In this document: positions 11,290-21,369 of the stretch, in pieces
Position numbering within the stretch: position 1 is the stretch's first letter
Layout of the letters: each line of letters opens with the position of its first letter
Source: Hydractinia symbiolongicarpus
Lineage: Eukaryota; Cnidaria; Hydrozoa; Anthoathecata; Hydractiniidae
Direction: 5' to 3'
Length of the DNA: 64,000 nt
Assembly (NCBI RefSeq): GCF_029227915.1
Contig: NC_079881.1
Coordinates: 22,917,501 to 22,981,500, forward strand
The notes under the pieces: model-generated
Database searches by the model: none
Told to the model about the DNA's origin: nothing
The model's input: only the letters and a program-made list of their open reading frames with translations
Position numbers and translations under genes: made by a program

Positions 11290-12620
11290 CATGAAATCCT
11301 CCCAACAAAACTTCAGGCAAAATATGAAAAACAACGGCGTGCAAGGTGTAAAATCTAGTTAGTAGAAAGTTACAACATTGACAGTCACAACCCAGACAGT
11401 TACGACAACAATAATAATAATGTCAGAAATAACACATATCTCAAATATGTATACATCTTATTATGTGATTATGTTGAAAACCTTCAATATTTTAATCTAA
11501 AGTGTCGAAAAGAAAGGCTTGCAACAGTAAGCACAGATCTATGAAATAAGTTCTTTACGCATTTTAAACAATTTCAAAAAGCCAAACTTAAACAAACACA
11601 AAACACCTAAAAACAAAAAGTTAAACTTTGAAAAATCATTTATTCGGTTGCATACCATCCTCTCCCGCAAAAATATGCACAAAATGTAAAAATTAACCGG
11701 TTAACAAAACAATTTTTTGTCTAATGATCCGTACTGACTTTACCAAACATTTTAACCTGAAATGTCGAAAAAGCAATATGCAAGGAGTAAATTTCAAATC
11801 AACAAAAATCATTATTTTGAAAACATTATATATATATATGGTCCTTCCTCACAAAAGTTTACAATAAATGTAGAACACAAAGGTTTATGAGGAGCAAATC
11901 AAAATATGAACAAAAATCAGTTCAATTGGCATGTTCTATATTGTCTTCAGCCATAAAATCTTCCACAAAATTGATATGAAACCTATCAAATTCAACTCAG
12001 AAAAAGCAGTCATTTAAGTGCATACAAAAATACAACTTGTAGAATATCAAATTATTATTTTTAGTATATATAATTGCATATGGTCCTCCCTCACCTCAAA
12101 TTTTTGCACTAAATTTGCAACACAAAATACAAATTCTAAATAATTCCTATGGTTTTCCTCAAAAGTTTAATCAAAATATAAAAGATGAGAGGTGAACGAC
12201 AAAATCAAAGTTTGCAGAATTTAATTATTTTGGTATATATGCCCTTTATAACAATATTTCAATCCAAAATGTGAAAAAGAAAAACAGTTTGCAACAAAAT
12301 CAGTTATTCTGATGACATTGCATACACTTTTTCTCCACAAAAGTGTAAAAAAAGAATGGTTGTAGGAAATACTTCTGATTCAACAAAAATCAGTATTTGC
12401 ATCTTGTACTTATTAAATATTACCCAAAATTTCAAAAAACTGTGATTTGGAACGCATCAAATTTATAAATAGAGAGAGATCAGTCATTTCGGTATGTTGT
12501 ACAGAGTCCTGCCCGGTAAGAATTTATACAAAATATAAAAAAAACACAAGTTTTTTCGGTGTTGTACTCCCTCAAAAAAGTTGAAACTTTTCTTAATTGA
12601 GACAAAATGCCATAAACAAA
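11290..12620 (-). repeat. Degenerate internal repeats inside the Helitron
   Basis: A recurring word order is visible on the plus strand: AAAATGTGAAAAA-like, then TTGCAACA-like, then CAACAAAAATCA, then TTTTGGTATAT, then GGTCCTCCCTCAC-like, then CAAAAG. Examples of the CCTCCCTCAC-like element are near 11299, 11655, 11840, 12082, 12507 and 12566. Examples of the GTGAAAAA or GTCGAAAAA element are near 11319, 11503, 11761, 12267, 12340 and 12741. Spacing is irregular (roughly 60-360 bp) and copies are heavily diverged, so this looks like an old, decayed tandem array that forms the body of the element. It has no similarity to the 373-bp satellite that I can see. Confidence 0.6.
11825..11839. repeat. 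(TA)n microsatellite
   Basis: A short uninterrupted alternating T/A run directly precedes GGTCCTTCCTCAC inside the Helitron body. Similar TATATA runs precede the equivalent word near 12065-12080, so it appears to be part of the degenerate internal repeat. A (CAA)(TAA)n-like stretch at about 11402-11420 is another simple repeat. Confidence 0.75.
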
Positions 12621-12742
12621 AACATTTTAGTCAGAACATCTAGAACAACAAAAATCACTACACTTAAGGTACCAGAATTACTACATGTTAAATAAAAATC
12701 GTTTCGTCATATTGCATGTAACCGATGTATATAAGTTTAGTT

Positions 12743-12802
12743 ACACAAAATGTGAAAAATACATTATTTGCATACACAAATTGTGAAAAATACATTATTT
12801 GC
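12743..12802. repeat. 31-bp tandem duplication in the Helitron
   Basis: Two copies of a 29-bp segment, beginning ACACAAAATGTGAAAAATAC at 12743 and ACACAAATTGTGAAAAATAC at 12774, lie 31 bp apart. Both end in ATTATTTGC and differ at a single base. The repeat contains the same GTGAAAAA word found across the element's body. Confidence 0.9.
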
Positions 12803-13027
12803 TTAAAAACAGTCCTTAAACTCTTCTTAAATATTATGTAATACTTTTTTAAAAGTTGTTGTGGCTTGTTAATTTAAGCTTAAAATGTCAATTAAAATAA
12901 GTTACAGTCACATTCTTAGCAAAGACCACCAAGATTAGCTTACATGTAAAAAGCAACATAAAACTGAAGTTAACATAAGGTAGCTACAGCAGCTAATAGC
13001 TGGTCACTTAAATATAAACTGGAGACT

Positions 13028-13083
13028 TAGCTAGGTATAAAGAACATGGCTACATATTTATAAATTCCTAGCTACCTAGCTAG
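13028..13083. repeat. Inverted repeat TAGCTAGGTA / TACCTAGCTA in the Helitron
   Basis: A perfect 10-bp inverted repeat, TAGCTAGGTA at 13028-13037 and TACCTAGCTA at 13074-13083, is separated by 36 bp. It sits in a TAGC/CTAG-rich patch (about 12980-13120) that also contains AGCAGCTAATAGCTGG. This type of patch reminds me of teleost non-coding DNA, which is the only basis for suggesting a fish host. Confidence 0.7.
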
Positions 13084-13363
13084 TCGTTGTTGGTGTGGTT
13101 GATGCTAGCTAACAAACATGTCTCGCATATCATCAAAACTTTAAAAAACATAAACAAACCTTACAGAAACCTTTCTATACTTCATTTATATACCATGCCC
13201 CTTTTTAAATGCTTTTGTAAAGATTTATTTTGAAGGCAAGAGAAGACAAATGCTTAAAAAGGACAGCCATCTTTTTTGCAAACACAATTTCCGTTACTTT
13301 GTGCTAGAACTTCATTTAACAAACCACACAAAACTCGCGGCTTTTCACGACAAAGAAGACATA

Positions 13364-13407
13364 TTTTTTTCGGCAACATCAAAGATTTTTTTCGGCAACA
13401 TCAAAGG
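13364..13407. repeat. 22-bp tandem duplication near the Helitron 5' end
   Basis: TTTTTTTCGGCAACATCAAA followed by GA (13364-13385) is repeated immediately as the same 20 bases followed by GG (13386-13407). The length is not a multiple of three, so it shifts any reading frame through it, including the 63-codon plus-strand frame at 13276-13467. That frame ends in the element's terminal TATAG and is not credible as a gene. Confidence 0.9.
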
Positions 13408-13450
13408 AAAATGACGATATCAACTTTGCCTGTTACAGACACACGGAACT

Positions 13451-13468
13451 GGCGTATTATTTTATAGA
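13451..13468 (-). other. Helitron 5' terminus (TCTATAAAATAATACGCC)
   Basis: The element's first 18 bases on the minus strand begin with the obligatory TC, followed by an AT-rich stretch, and are preceded by the satellite base A at 13469. TC followed by TATA-like sequence is common at Helitron 5' ends. The opposite end carries no inverted copy of this sequence, which argues against a terminal-inverted-repeat DNA transposon. Confidence 0.85.
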
Positions 13469-16381
13469 TTTGACATGATTGCTGGAATTCAGCGATTACA
13501 TTAGGCTATGTCGTAGCGCTTTATTTAAAAACTTAGATAAATAAGTCGCGCAGAATATATAGGAACATTTTCAAAGACTACATTTCATTGACGTTTTAGC
13601 GGTATAATTCCGTTTGAGTTACAACGGTTGCGTCACATATTCGTACCAACATGTATTTAGCGATAGTATTTGGATATTACTAGGTTGCATCGTTTTTAAC
13701 AGTGAAACGTTTGACTGGGGGATTTAATTGAACTGCTCTTAAACTTTGACCTTATAAAGGTGACAAATGAGCCAGTTTGACTACAATAAATAACAGTCTT
13801 CTTAATTTGACATGACTGTTGGAACTCAGCGACTACACTGGTCGCTGTAGTAGCGCTTTGTTAAAAAAATTAAGATAAATAAGTCATTCTTTACTGTGGG
13901 ACCAATCCTAGCCGTTAGTTCGCGCTGAAGAAATAGAGACAGTTGCAAAAACTGCATTTCATTGACTTTCTAACGGTGTCAATCCGTTTGAGTTACAACG
14001 GTTGCGTCACATATTCATACCAACATGTATTTAGTGATTTTTTCAAATATTACTAAGTTGTATTGCTTTCAACAGTGAAACGATTGACTGTGGGAATTAA
14101 TTGAACTGATTCTGGACTGTGACTTTATAAATGTGATAAATGAACCAATTGGTCTCCAAGGAATAACTTTCTTCTTAATTTGGCGTGAGTGCTGGAATTC
14201 AGCGATTACATTAGGCTCTGTCGTGGCCCTTTATTTAAAAACTTAAATAAATAAGTCGCGCAGAATAAATAAGAACAGTTTCAAAGACTACATTTCATTG
14301 ACTTTTTAGCGTTATAAATCCGTTTGAGTTACAACGGTTGCGTCACATATTCGTACCAATATGTTTTTAGCGATAGTATTCGGATATTACTAGGTTGCAT
14401 CGCTTTTAACAGTTAAACGTTTGACTGTGGGACATAATTGAACTGATTTTGGACTTTGACCTTATAAATGTGATAAATGAGCCAGATTGACTACAAGAAA
14501 TAACATTCTTCTTAATTTGACATGACTGTTGGAACTCAGCGACTACACTGGTCGCTGTAGTAGCGCTTTGTTAAAGAAATTAAGATAAATAAGTCATTCT
14601 TTACTGTGGGACCAATCCTAGCCGTTAGTTCGCGCTGAAGAAATAAAGAAAGTTTCAAAAACTACATTTCATTGACTTTCTAACGGTGTCAATCCGTTTG
14701 AGTTACAACGGTTGCGTCACATATTCGTACCAACATGTATTTAGTGATTTTTTCCAATATTACTAAGTTGTATTGCTTTCAACAGTGAAACGATTGACTG
14801 TGGGAAATAATTGAACTGATTCTGGACTGTGACTTTATGAATGTGATAAATGAGCCAATTGGTCTCCAAGGAATGACTTTCTTCTTAATGTGACGTGAGT
14901 GCTGGAATTCAGCGATTACATTAGGCTCTGTTGTAGCGCTTTATTTAAAAACTTAGATAAATAAGTCGCGCAGAATAAATAAGAACAGTTTCAAAGACTG
15001 CATTTCATTGACTTTTTAGCGTTATAAATCCGTTTGACTTACAACGGTTGCGTCACATATTCGTACCAACATGTATTTAGCGATAGTATTCGGATATTAC
15101 TAGGTTGCATCGCTTTTAACAGTGAAACGTTTGACTGGGGGATTTAATTGAACTGATTTTGGTCTTTGACCTTATAAATGTGATAAATGAGCCAGATTGA
15201 CTACAAGAAATAACATTCTTCTTAATTTGACATGATTGCTGGAACTCAGCGATTACACTGGGCGCTATGGTAGCCCTTTCTTAAAAAATTCAGATAAATA
15301 AGTCATTTTTTACTGTGGGACCAATCCTAGCCGTTATCGCGCATTGAGGAAATAGAGACAGTTTCAAAAACTACATTTCATTGACTTTCTAACGGTGTCA
15401 ATCCGTTTAGTTACAACGGTTGCGTCACATATTTATACTAACATGTATTTAGTGATTTTTTCCAATATTACTAAGTTGTATTGCTTTCAACAGTGAAACG
15501 ATTGACTGTGGGAATTAATTGAACTGATTCTGGACTGTGACTTTATAAATGTGATAAATGAGCCAATTGGTCTCCAAGGAATAACTTTCTTCTTAATTTG
15601 ACGTGAGTGCTGGAATTCAGCGATTACATTAGGCTCTGTCGTAGCCCTTTATTTAAAATCTTAGATAAATAAGTCGCGCAGAATAAATAAGAACAGTTTC
15701 AAAGACTACAATTCATTGACTTTTTAGCGTTATAAATCCGTTTGAGTTACAACGGTTGCGTCACATATTCGTACCAATATGTTTTTAGCGATAGTATTCG
15801 GATATTGCTAGGTTGCATCGCTTTTAACAGTTAAACGTTTGACTGGGGGATTTAATTGAACTGCTCTTGGACTTTGACCTTATACAGCTGATAAATGAGC
15901 CAGTTTGACTACAAGAAATAACAGTCTTCTTAATTTGACATGATTGCTGGAAGTCAGCGATTACACTGGGCGCTGTGGTAGAGCTTTGTTAAATAATTAA
16001 GATAAATAAGTCATTCTTTACTGTGGGACCAATCCTAGCCGTTAGTTCGCGCTGAAAAGATAGAGACAGTTTCAAAAACTACATTTCATTGACTTTCTAA
16101 CGGTGTCAATCCGTTTGAGTTACAACGGTTGCGTCACATATTCGTACCAACATGTATTTAGTGATTTTTTCCAATATTACTAAGTTGTATTGCTTTCAAC
16201 AGTGAAACGATTGACTGTGGGAATTAATTGAACTGATTCTGGACTGTGACTTTATGAATGTGATAAATGAGCCAATTGGTCTCCAAGGAATAACTTTCTT
16301 CTTAATTTGACGTGAATGCTGGAATTCAGCGATTACATTAGGCTCTGTTGTAGCGCTTTATTTAAAAACTGAGATAAATAA
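13469..16381. repeat. Alpha/beta dimer block right of the Helitron
   Basis: Alternating monomers start at 13545s, 13900, 14255s, 14610, 14965s, 15319, 15673s and 16027. Spacing of 354-355 bp between anchors gives a dimer of about 709-710 bp. The first 76 bp (13469-13544) complete the monomer begun at 10794. Private variants such as CCAATATGTTTTTAGCG and AACAGTTAAACG occur at 14357-14417 and 15775-15835, an offset of about 1,418 bp, pointing to an older four-monomer duplication. No gene is seen. Confidence 0.85.
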
Positions 16382-19300
16382 GTCGCGCAGAATAAATAAG
16401 AACAGTTTCAAAGACTACATTTCATTGACTTTTTAGCGTTATAAATCCGTTTGAGTTACAACGGTTGCGTCACATATTCGTACCAACATGTATTTAGCGA
16501 TAGTATTCGGATATTACTAGGTTGCATCCCTTTTAACAGTGAAACGTTTGACTGTGGGACTTAATTTAACTGATTTTGGACTTTGACATTATAAATGTGA
16601 TAAATGAGCCAATTTGACTACAAGAAATAACAGTCTTCTTAATTTGACATCATTGCTGGAACTCAGCGATTACACTGGGCGCTGTGGTAGCGCTTTGTTA
16701 AAATAATTAAGATAAATAAGTCATTCTTTACTGTGGGACCAATCCTAGCCGTTAGTTCGCGCTGAAAAAATAGAGACAGTTTCAAAAACTACATTTCATT
16801 GACTTTCTAACGGTGTCAATCCGTTTGAGTTACAACGGTTGCGTCACATATTCGTACCAACATGTATTTAGTCATTTTTTCCAATTTTACTAAGTTGTAT
16901 TGCTTTCAACAGTGAAACGATTGACTGTGGGAATTAATTGAACTGATCCTGGACTGTGACTTTATGAATGTGATAAATGAGCCAATTGGTCTCCAAGGAA
17001 TAACTTTCTTCTTAATTTGACGTGAGTGCTGGAATTCAGCGATTACATTAGGCTCTGTTGTAGCGCTTTATTTAAAAACTTAGATAAATAAGTCGCGCAG
17101 AATAAATAAGAACAGTTTCAAAGACTACATTTCATTGACTTTTTAGCGTTATAAATCCGTTTGAGTTACAACGGTTGCGTCACATATTCGTACCAACATG
17201 TATTTAGCGATAGTATTCGGATATTACTAGGTTGCATCCCTTTTAACAGTGAAACGTTTGACTGTGGGACTTAATTTAACTGATTTTGGACTTTGACATT
17301 ATAAATGTGATAAATGAGCCAATTTGACTACAAGAAATAACAGTCTTCTTAATTTGACATCATTGCTGGAACTCAGCGATTACACTGGGCGCTGTGGTAG
17401 CGCTTTGTTAAAATAATTAAGATAAATAAGTCATTCTTTACTGTGGGACCAATCCTAGCCGTTAGTTCGCGCTGAAAAAATAGAGACAGTTTCAAAAACT
17501 ACATTTCATTGACTTTCTAACGGTGTCAATCCGTTTGAGTTACAACGGTTGCGTCACATATTCGTACCAACATGTATTTAGTCATTTTTTCCAATTTTAC
17601 TAAGTTGTATTGCTTTCAACAGTGAAACGATTGACTGTGGGAATTAATTGAACTGATCCTGGACTGTGACTTTATGAATGTGATAAATGAGCCAATTGGT
17701 CTCCAAGGAATAACTTTCTTCTTAATTTGACGTGAGTGCTGGAATTCAGCGATTACATTAGGCTCTGTTGTAGCGCTTTATTTAAAAACTTAGATAAATA
17801 AGTCGCGCAGAATAAATAAGAACAGTTTCAAAGACTACATTTCATTGACTTTTTAGCGTTATAAATCCGTTTGAGTTACAACGGTTGCGTCACATATTCG
17901 TACCAACATGTATTTAGCGATAGTATTCGGATATTACTAGGTTGCATCCCTTTTAACAGTGAAACGTTTGACTGTGGGACTTAATTTAACTGATTTTAGA
18001 CTTTGACATTATAAATGTGATAAATGAGCCAATTTGACTACAAGAAATAACAGTCTTCTTAATTTGACATCATTGCTGGAACTCAGCGATTACACTGGGC
18101 GCTGTGGTAGCGCTTTGTTAAAATAATTAAGATAAATAAGTCATTCTTTACTGTGGGACCAATCCTAGCCGTTAGTTCGCGCTGAAAAAATAGAGACAGT
18201 TTCAAAAACTACATTTCATTGACTTTCTAACGGTGTCAATCCGTTTGAGTTACAACAGTTGCGTCACATATTCGTACCAACATGTATTTAGTCATTTTTT
18301 CCAATTTTACTAAGTTGTATTGCTTTCAACAGTGAAACGATTGACTGTGGGAATTAATTGAACTGATCCTGGACTGTGACTTTATGAATGTGATAAATGA
18401 GCCAATTGGTCTCCAAGGAATAACTTTCTTCTTAATTTGACGTGAGTGCTGGAATTCAGCGATTACATTAGGCTCTGTTGTAGCGCTTTATTTAAAAACT
18501 TAGATAAATAAGTCGCGCAGAATAAATAAGAACAGTTTCAAAGACTACATTTCATTGACTTTTTAGCGTTATAAATCCGTTTGAGTTACAACGGTTGCGT
18601 CACATATTCGTACCAACATGTATTTAGCGATAGTATTCGGATATTACTAGGTTGCATCCCTTTTAACAGTGAAACGTTTGACTGTGGGACTTAATTTAAC
18701 TGATTTTGGACTTTGACATTATAAATGTGATAAATGAGCCAATTTGACTACAAGAAATAACAGTCTTCTTAATTTGACATCAATGCTGGAACTCAGCGAT
18801 TACACTGGGCGCTGTGGTAGCGCTTTGTTAAAAAAATTAAGATAAATAAGTCATTCTTTACTGTGGGACCAATCCTAGCCCTTAGTTCGCGCTGAAGAAA
18901 TAGAGACAGTTGCAAAAACTGCATTTCATTGACTTTCTAACGGTGTCAATCCGTTTGAGTTACAACGGTTGCGTCACATATTCGTACCAACATGTATTTA
19001 GTCATTTTTTCCAATTTTACTAAGTTGTATTGCTTTCAACAGTGAAACGATTGACTGTGGGAATTAATTGAACTGATCCTGGACTGTGACTTTATGAATG
19101 TGATAAATGAGACAATTGGTCTCCAAGGAATAACTTTCTTCTTAATTTGACGTGAGTGCTGGAATTCAGCGATTACATTAGGCTCTGTTGTAGCGCTTTA
19201 TTTAAAAACTTAGATAAATAAGTAGCGCAGAATAAATAAGAACAGTTTCAAAGACTACATTTCATTGACTTTTTAGCGTTATAAATCCGTTTGAGTTACA

Positions 19301-20641
19301 ACGGTTGCGTCACATATTCGTACCAACATGTATTTAGCGATAGTATTCGGATATTACTAGGTTGCATCCCTTTTAACAGTGAAACGTTTGACTGTGGGAC
19401 TTAATTTAACTGATTTTAGACTTTGACATTATAAATGTGATAAATGAGCCAATTTGACTACAAGAAATAACAGTCTTCTTAATTTGACATCATTGCTGGA
19501 ACTCAGCGATTACACTGGGCGCTGTGGTAGCGCTTTGTTAAAATAATTAAGATAAATAAGTCATTCTTTACTGTGGGACCAATCCTAGCCGTTAGTTCGC
19601 GCTGAAAAAATAGAGACAGTTTCAAAAACTACATTTCATTGACTTTCTAACGGTGTCAATCCGTTTGAGTTACAACAGTTGCGTCACATATTCGTACCAA
19701 CATGTATTTAGTCATTTTTTCCAATTTTACTAAGTTGTATTGCTTTCAACAGTGAAACGATTGACTGTGGGAATTAATTGAACTGATCCTGGACTGTGAC
19801 TTTATGAATGTGATAAATGAGCCAATTGGTCTCCAAGGAATAACTTTCTTCTTAATTTGACGTGAGTGCTGGAATTCAGCGATTACATTAGGCTCTGTTG
19901 TAGCGCTTTATTTAAAAACTTAGATAAATAAGTCGCGCAGAATAAATAAGAACAGTTTCAAAGACTACATTTCATTGACTTTTTAGCGTTATAAATCCGT
20001 TTGAGTTACAACGGTTGCGTCACATATTCGTACCAACATGTATTTAGCGATAGTATTCGGATATTACTAGGTTGCATCCCTTTTAACAGTGAAACGTTTG
20101 ACTGTGGGACTTAATTTAACTGATTTTGGACTTTGACATTATAAATGTGATAAATGAGCCAATTTGACTACAAGAAATAACAGTCTTCTTAATTTGACAT
20201 CAATGCTGGAACTCAGCGATTACACTGGGCGCTGTGGTAGCGCTTTGTTAAAAAAATTAAGATAAATAAGTCATTCTTTACTGTGGGACCAATCCTAGCC
20301 CTTAGTTCGCGCTGAAGAAATAGAGACAGTTGCAAAAACTGCATTTCATTGACTTTCTAACGGTGTCAATCCGTTTGAGTTACAAGGGTTGCGTCACATA
20401 TTCGTACCAACATGTACTTAGTGATTTTTTCCAATATTTCTAAGTTGTATTGCTTTTAACAGTGAAACGATTGACTGTGGGAATTAGTTGTACTGATTCT
20501 GGACTGTGACTTTATAAATGTGATAAATGAGCCGATTGGTCTCCAAGGAATAACATTCTTCTTTATTTGACATGATTGATTCTTTATTTAAAAATTAAGA
20601 TAAATAAGTCATTTTTTACTGTGGGACCAATCCTAGCCGTA
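16382..20641. repeat. Six-copy 710-bp dimer higher-order repeat
   Basis: The private word GTTGCATCCC recurs at 16521, 17231, 17941, 18651, 19361 and 20071, exactly 710 bp apart each time. Short-monomer anchors at 16382, 17092, 17802, 18512, 19222 and 19932 keep the same spacing. From the second copy the partner monomer carries GTCATTTTTTCCAATTTTAC and GATCCTGGAC. A second layer is visible: GATTTTAGACTTTGAC (17993 and 19413), TACAACAGTT (18251 and 19671) and ACATCAATGCTGG (18778 and 20198) each recur at 1,420 bp, so two dimers were duplicated as a block. The final copy turns chimeric near 20380. Lack of indels across about 4 kb implies recent homogenisation. Confidence 0.95.
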
Positions 20642-21369
20642 AGCGCGCGCTGAAGATATAAAGACAGTTTCAAAATCTCTATTTCATTGACTTTCTAACG
20701 GTCTAAATCCGTTTGAGTTACAACGGTTGCATCACACATTCGTACCAACATGTATTTAGTGATTTTTTTCCGATATTACTAAGTTGTATCGCTTTCAACA
20801 GTGCAACGATTGACTGTGGGACTTAATTGAATTGATTTTGGACTTTGAACATATAAATGTTATAAAGGAGTCATTTTGACTACAAGAAGTAACATTCTTC
20901 TTAATTTGAAATGATTGCTGGAACTCAGTGATTACACTGGGTGCTGTGGTAGCGCTTCATTTAAAAACTAAGATAAATAAGTTATTTTGCACTCTGGGAC
21001 CAATACTAGCCGTTATCGCGCGCTGAAGAAATAGAGACAGTTTTAAAAACTACATATCAATGAATTTCTAACGGTATCAGTCCGTTTGAATTACAACGGT
21101 TGCGTGAAATATTCGTCCCCACATGTATTTAGTGATTTTTTCCAATATTACTAAGTTGTATTGCTTTTAACAGTGAAACGATTGACTGTGGGAATAAATT
21201 GAACTGATTCTGGACTGTGACTTTATAAATGTCATAAATGAGCCAATTGGTATCCAAGGAATAACTTTCTTCTTAATTTGACGTGAGTGCTGGAATTCAG
21301 CGATTACATTAGGCTCTGTCGTAGCGCTTTATTTAAAAACTTAGATAAATAAGTCTTTTCTTACTGTGG
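20570..21369. repeat. Island of left-end-type monomers
   Basis: From TGATTGATTCTTTATTT (about 20571) to CGTCCCCACATGTATTTAG (about 21130) the sequence matches the far-left monomers at about 1034-1590, including AGCCGTAAGCGCGCGCTG, GGTCTAAATCCG and the rare monomer AATACTAGCCGTTATCGCG with TACATATCAATGAATTTC. The offset to the left copy is about 19.5 kb. At about 21130 it switches abruptly to a beta segment (TGATTTTTTCCAATATTAC). The island lies between the 710-bp block and the 2,158-bp block and looks like an insertion by long-range exchange. Confidence 0.88.

Larger units (their letters stand above)
11074..13468 (-). mobile_element. Non-autonomous Helitron, complete (2,395 bp)
   Basis: Read on the minus strand, the insertion starts TCTATAAAATAATACGCC and ends CGACTAG. 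It lies exactly between A and T of the satellite word CAAATTAAG, with no target-site duplication: removing it restores CATTCTTCTTAATTTGACATG, as in intact monomers. A hairpin lies about 12 nt before the CTAG end. Helitrons are rolling-circle transposons defined by a 5' TC, a 3' CTRR end, a subterminal 3' hairpin and insertion into AT without duplication; all four are seen here. No Rep or helicase coding sequence is present, so it would need proteins from an autonomous relative. The interior is AT-rich, with degenerate internal repeats at 11290-12620 and a more CpG-bearing 5' part. It occurs once in the window. The exact family is unknown to me. Confidence 0.9.

Noticed and set aside
13276-13467. 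63-codon plus-strand open frame at the Helitron end as a gene
   Set aside because: It contains a 22-bp tandem duplication not divisible by three, ends in the transposon terminus, resembles no Rep, helicase or other known protein, and lies opposite to the element's own strand.
11074-13468. Insertion as a cut-and-paste DNA transposon or retroelement
   Set aside because: No target-site duplication, no terminal inverted repeats beyond three bases (CTA/TAG), no poly-A tail, no LTRs and no reverse-transcriptase coding. The TC...CTAG ends with A/T insertion fit a Helitron much better.
11074-13468. Insertion as the edge of the satellite array or a unique host locus
   Set aside because: The satellite resumes at the very next base of the same monomer, so it is a clean insertion and not an array boundary.
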